7,753 bases of DNA from NCBI GenBank assembly GCA_900548215.1, contig URJI01000112.1, positions 1 to 7,753 on the forward strand. Reading direction: 5' to 3'. Each line of letters starts with the position of its first letter. Position 1 is the first letter of the stretch. The notes below the pieces were generated by a model. The model ran no database searches, had not been told where the DNA came from, and worked only from the letters and a program-made list of their open reading frames with translations. Shown here piece by piece: positions 4,986 to 7,753 of the stretch. Both the position numbers and the translations under genes were made by a program. The stretch is from an uncultured Coprococcus sp. (GTDB lineage: Bacteria; Bacillota; Clostridia; Lachnospirales; Lachnospiraceae).

Positions 4986-6005
4986 ATGACAATTATAGTA
5001 ACAGGTGGAGCTGGATTTATAGGAAGCAATTTCGTATTCCACATGCTTAAGAAGTACCCGGACTACAGAATCATATGTCTCGACAAGCTGACATATGCTG
5101 GCAATCTGTCAACGCTTGAGCCGGTGATGGACAATCCAAACTTCAGATTCGTGAAGCTTGATATATGTGATAGAGAGGGCGTGTATAAGCTGTTCGAAGA
5201 GGAACATCCAGACATGGTTGTGAACTTCGCTGCCGAGTCTCATGTGGACAGATCCATAGAGAATCCTGAGATATTCCTTCAGACAAATATCATAGGAACA
5301 GCCACACTGATGGATGCATGTAGAAAGTATGGTATACAGAGATATCACCAGGTAAGTACCGATGAAGTATATGGTGACCTTCCACTTGACAGACCAGATC
5401 TCTTCTTCACAGAGGAGACTCCTATACATACAAGCTCACCATACAGCGGCTCCAAGGCTGGAGCAGACCTGCTTGTTCTTGCATATCACAGAACATATGG
5501 ACTTCCTGTTACTATCAGCAGATGTTCGAATAACTATGGACCATATCACTTCCCAGAGAAGCTTATACCACTTATGATAGCCAATGCTTTGGCAGATAAG
5601 CCGCTTCCAGTATATGGGGAGGGATTAAATGTGCGTGACTGGCTCTATGTAGAGGATCATTGTAAGGCGATAGACCTTATCATTCACAAGGGAAGAGTCG
5701 GAGAGGTCTACAACGTAGGTGGACACAATGAGAAGAAGAATATAGATATAGTGAAGATCATCTGTAAGGAGCTTGGTAAGCCAGAAAGCCTTATAACTCA
5801 TGTGGGAGATAGAAAGGGACATGACATGAGATATGCCATAGATCCTACAAAGATTCACAACGAGCTTGGTTGGTTACCGGAGACGAAGTTCGAGGACGGA
5901 ATCAAGAAGACGATACAGTGGTATCTGGACAACCGTGAGTGGTGGGAGACCATCATATCAGGCGAGTACCAGAACTACTATGAGAAGATGTATAGCAATA
6001 GATAA
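4986..6005 (+). CDS. rfbB: dTDP-glucose 4,6-dehydratase (RmlB)
   Basis: This enzyme converts dTDP-glucose to dTDP-4-keto-6-deoxy-glucose, the second step of the rhamnose pathway. The 339-residue protein is an extended short-chain dehydrogenase/reductase. It has the NAD-binding motif TGGAGFIGSN (6-15), FAAESHVDRS (81-90) and STDEVYG (124-130), which contains the catalytic T125-D126-E127 set. YSGSK follows (153-157, with Y153 and K157), then RCSNNYGPYHFPEKLIP (179-195) and RDWLYVEDH (217-225). These are all hallmarks of RmlB, and the length is typical. AGGAG at 4972-4976 lies 9 nt before the ATG. The gene follows rfbA after 83 bp that contain a hairpin, and precedes rfbD by 11 bp. Confidence 0.97.
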   Translation: MTIIVTGGAGFIGSNFVFHMLKKYPDYRIICLDKLTYAGNLSTLEPVMDNPNFRFVKLDICDREGVYKLFEEEHPDMVVNFAAESHVDRSIENPEIFLQTNIIGTATLMDACRKYGIQRYHQVSTDEVYGDLPLDRPDLFFTEETPIHTSSPYSGSKAGADLLVLAYHRTYGLPVTISRCSNNYGPYHFPEKLIPLMIANALADKPLPVYGEGLNVRDWLYVEDHCKAIDLIIHKGRVGEVYNVGGHNEKKNIDIVKIICKELGKPESLITHVGDRKGHDMRYAIDPTKIHNELGWLPETKFEDGIKKTIQWYLDNREWWETIISGEYQNYYEKMYSNR

Positions 6006-6016
6006 GAGGTAAGAGA

Positions 6017-6928
6017 ATGAAATTCTTTGTAACTGGTGTTGGCGGCCAACTTGGGCATGACGTGATGAATGAACTTCTGAAGCGCGGATACGAGGGGCTT
6101 GGTTCGGATATACAGCCTGAATATAGCGGCGTGTATGACGGATCACTAGTGACTAAGGCTGACTATGTGCAGCTCGACATCACTGACAAGGCTGCTGTAG
6201 AAAAGATAATAACAGAGATCAAGCCTGATGCAGTTATCCACTGTGCGGCGTGGACTGCGGTGGATGCTGCAGAAGACGAAGAGAATATAGACAAGGTTCG
6301 TGCTATCAATGCCGGTGGAACAAGAAATATTGCAGAGGTATGTAAAAAGATTTCCTGCAAGATGACATATACCAGTACGGATTATGTGTTTGATGGTCAG
6401 GGAGATATACCATGGGAGCCGGACTGTAAGGACTATGCACCGCTCAATGTGTATGGACAGACAAAGCTTGAGGGTGAACTTGCGGTATCTGAATTGCTTG
6501 ATAAGTATTTCATAGTGAGAATAGCCTGGGTGTTCGGAATTAATGGAAAAAACTTCATCAAGACAATGCTCTCTGTAGGGAAGACTCATGATGAGGTGAG
6601 AGTAGTATGTGACCAGATAGGAACACCTACTTATACGCTGGATCTAGCGAGGCTTCTTGTGGATATGAATGAGACTGAGAAGTATGGCTACTATCATGCA
6701 ACCAATGAAGGTGGGTATATCAGCTGGTATGATTTCACATGTGAGATATATAGACAGGCTGGATACAGCACAAAGGTGACACCTGTTACAACAGAGGAGT
6801 ATGGACTTTCAAAAGCGGCAAGGCCATACAACAGCAGACTTGACAAGAAGAAACTTGCAGAGACTGGGTTTACGCCACTTCCTACATGGCAGGATGCGGT
6901 TAGCAGATATATTAAAAATTTATCATGA
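6017..6928 (+). CDS. rfbD: dTDP-4-dehydrorhamnose reductase (RmlD)
   Basis: This enzyme reduces dTDP-4-keto-L-rhamnose to dTDP-L-rhamnose, the last step of the pathway. The 303-residue protein is a short-chain dehydrogenase/reductase with the NAD(P)-binding motif GVGGQLG (7-13) and HCAAWTAVD (75-83). STDYVFDG (120-127) and YGQTK (146-150, with catalytic Y146 and K150) follow. Family features VVCDQIGTPTYTLDLA (196-211) and RPYNSRLDKKKL (269-280) are also present. Length is normal. AGAGG at 6005-6009 lies 7 nt before the ATG and partly overlaps the rfbB stop, so the two genes are surely in one transcript. A structured interval separates the gene from rfbC. In the A-B-D-C order, the reductase gene precedes the epimerase gene although it acts after it. 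Confidence 0.96.
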   Translation: MKFFVTGVGGQLGHDVMNELLKRGYEGLGSDIQPEYSGVYDGSLVTKADYVQLDITDKAAVEKIITEIKPDAVIHCAAWTAVDAAEDEENIDKVRAINAGGTRNIAEVCKKISCKMTYTSTDYVFDGQGDIPWEPDCKDYAPLNVYGQTKLEGELAVSELLDKYFIVRIAWVFGINGKNFIKTMLSVGKTHDEVRVVCDQIGTPTYTLDLARLLVDMNETEKYGYYHATNEGGYISWYDFTCEIYRQAGYSTKVTPVTTEEYGLSKAARPYNSRLDKKKLAETGFTPLPTWQDAVSRYIKNLS

Positions 6929-6932
6929 GGAG

Positions 6933-7003
6933 GGACCCTCGTTAGAGGGAGGCGTCCTGATGATTACGCAGACGCCACGCGCAAGCGTCTTAAATGCGTC
7001 TGC
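6933..7003 (+). other. Structured GC-rich intergenic element between rfbD and rfbC
   Basis: The first hairpin is CCCTC (6936-6940) with GAGGG (6945-6949) and loop GTTA, possibly extended by GGAC (6933-6936) with GTCC (6954-6957). The second is GCAGACGC (6968-6975) with GCGTCTGC (6996-7003), eight Watson-Crick pairs. It encloses ACGC-GCAA-GCGT (6977-6988), a stem capped by a GNRA-type tetraloop. GACGCC (6971-6976) can instead pair with GGCGTC (6951-6956), so folds compete. GC content over 6929-7003 is about 60%. No T-run follows. The rest of the 115-bp gap is AT-rich and carries the rfbC ribosome binding site. Confidence 0.5.
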
Positions 7004-7043
7004 TCCATAATAGAGTATTAAAGAAATAAGAGGTATAGATACA

Positions 7044-7652
7044 ATGGGACAGATAAAGGTTGAGAAGAATGTAGGCGGTATAGAAGGTCTGTGTGTCATC
7101 GAGCCGGCAGTACATGGCGACAACAGAGGATACTTCATGGAGACTTATAATGAGAGAGATATGAAGGAAGCTGGAATAGATGTGAAGTTTGTACAGGATA
7201 ACCAGTCTATGTCAACTAAGGGCGTTCTCAGAGGACTTCATTTTCAGAAGAACTTTCCGCAGTGTAAGCTTGTGAGAGCTGTGCGTGGTGAGGTGTTCGA
7301 TGTGGCTGTGGATCTCAGAACAGCTTCTAAGACCTACGGAAAATGGTATGGGGAAATTCTTTCTGATAAGAACAAGAGACAATTCTTAATACCAGAGGGA
7401 TTTGCCCATGGCTTCCTTGTGCTTTCTGATGAAGCAGAGTTTTGTTATAAGGTGAATGACTTCTGGCATCCGAATGATGAAGGCGGTATGGCATGGAATG
7501 ATCCAGAGATAGGAATTGAGTGGCCAGAGGTTGTTGGTGAGTATAAAGGCAGCGCTGGTGCTGATGGTTATGCACTTTCGGATGGTACCAAGCTTAATCT
7601 GAGTGGTAAAGATCAAGAATGGGCTGGACTGAAAGATACATTTAAATTTTAA
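7044..7652 (+). CDS. rfbC: dTDP-4-dehydrorhamnose 3,5-epimerase (RmlC)
   Basis: This enzyme epimerises dTDP-4-keto-6-deoxy-glucose at C3 and C5 to give dTDP-4-keto-L-rhamnose, the third step of the pathway. The 202-residue protein is a cupin-fold RmlC. It has DNRGYFMETYN (26-36), DNQSMSTKGVLRGLHFQ (52-68) with the catalytic His (H66), and VRGEVFDVAVDLR (80-92). IPEGFAHGF (116-124) and CYKVNDFWHP (134-143, with the conserved Tyr Y135) follow. It is about 15-20 residues longer than the common 180-185-residue form because of a longer C-terminal region; I believe this longer form is usual in Clostridia. AGAGG at 7029-7033 lies 10 nt before the ATG. It completes the rhamnose gene set and is followed after 19 bp by a glycosyltransferase gene. 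Confidence 0.96.
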   Translation: MGQIKVEKNVGGIEGLCVIEPAVHGDNRGYFMETYNERDMKEAGIDVKFVQDNQSMSTKGVLRGLHFQKNFPQCKLVRAVRGEVFDVAVDLRTASKTYGKWYGEILSDKNKRQFLIPEGFAHGFLVLSDEAEFCYKVNDFWHPNDEGGMAWNDPEIGIEWPEVVGEYKGSAGADGYALSDGTKLNLSGKDQEWAGLKDTFKF

Positions 7653-7671
7653 GAACACAGGGGTAGAAAGA

Positions 7672-7753
7672 ATGCAGCGGAAAAACGAAGTTCAACATGT
7701 ATTTCTGGTAGGAGCTAAGAGCTTAGGTGCATATGGCGGATACGAGACTTTTG
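7672..7753 (+). CDS. DUF1972/GT4-type glycosyltransferase, N-terminus (3'-truncated)
   Basis: Only the first 27 codons lie in the window. The reading MQRKNEVQHVFLVGAK is followed by SLGAYGGYETF. This matches the start of DUF1972 glycosyltransferases, which typically read 'VFIIGSRGIP' then 'YGGFETF'. Pneumococcal rhamnosyltransferases such as WchF/Cps2T belong to this group. A weak AGGGG (7659-7663) lies 8 nt before the ATG. Directly after a complete dTDP-rhamnose gene set, a rhamnosyltransferase adding the second sugar is a reasonable guess, but the acceptor and donor cannot be read from this fragment. Confidence 0.7.
   Translation, partial: MQRKNEVQHVFLVGAKSLGAYGGYETF

Noticed and set aside
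1..7753. CRISPR array, tRNA, rRNA, insertion sequence or toxin-antitoxin pair
   Set aside because: No regularly spaced repeats, RNA-gene signatures, transposase frames or paired small genes were found on either strand.

Overview
The window is part of an exopolysaccharide or capsule biosynthesis locus of a Gram-positive bacterium, most likely a Lachnospiraceae-type Clostridia. This placement is inferred from strong purine-rich Shine-Dalgarno sites, frequent ATA and AGA codons, a Wzz/BY-kinase pair encoded as two separate proteins as in Firmicutes, and a secreted protein built from Ig-like repeats typical of that family. All genes are on the + strand, and both ends of the window cut through genes.

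Layout. Positions 1-519 hold the C-terminal part of a polysaccharide co-polymerase (Wzz/CpsC type). It overlaps by 8 bp a complete CpsD-type tyrosine autokinase (512-1273). A terminator-like hairpin and a candidate promoter follow. A secreted, extremely cationic protein of Ig-like repeats (1358-2155) comes next. A 301-bp non-coding interval (2156-2456) is rich in predicted RNA structure: a 69% GC three-part hairpin, a sequence with alternative pairing partners, a long hairpin, and a terminator-like hairpin just upstream of the next ribosome binding site. Then come the initiating polyprenyl-phosphate sugar phosphotransferase (2457-3908) and the complete dTDP-L-rhamnose pathway in the order rfbA, rfbB, rfbD, rfbC (4006-7652). 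The window ends in the N-terminus of a DUF1972/GT4-type glycosyltransferase. Structured elements also lie between rfbA and rfbB and between rfbD and rfbC.

How the genes work together. The phosphotransferase loads the first sugar-phosphate onto undecaprenyl phosphate. RmlA, RmlB, RmlC and RmlD make dTDP-L-rhamnose. The truncated last gene probably encodes a transferase that extends the chain, possibly with rhamnose. The Wzz/CpsD pair regulates polymerisation and export. The secreted Ig-repeat protein sits inside the locus, and its large positive charge suggests that it binds the anionic polymer or cell wall.

The enzymes are ordinary family members. The least explained parts are the cationic secreted protein with its distinct codon usage, and the structured non-coding intervals, above all 2184-2434. 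That interval looks like a cis-regulatory leader or attenuator, or a structured 3' UTR. All folds were worked out by hand from base complementarity, without energy calculation or database search.
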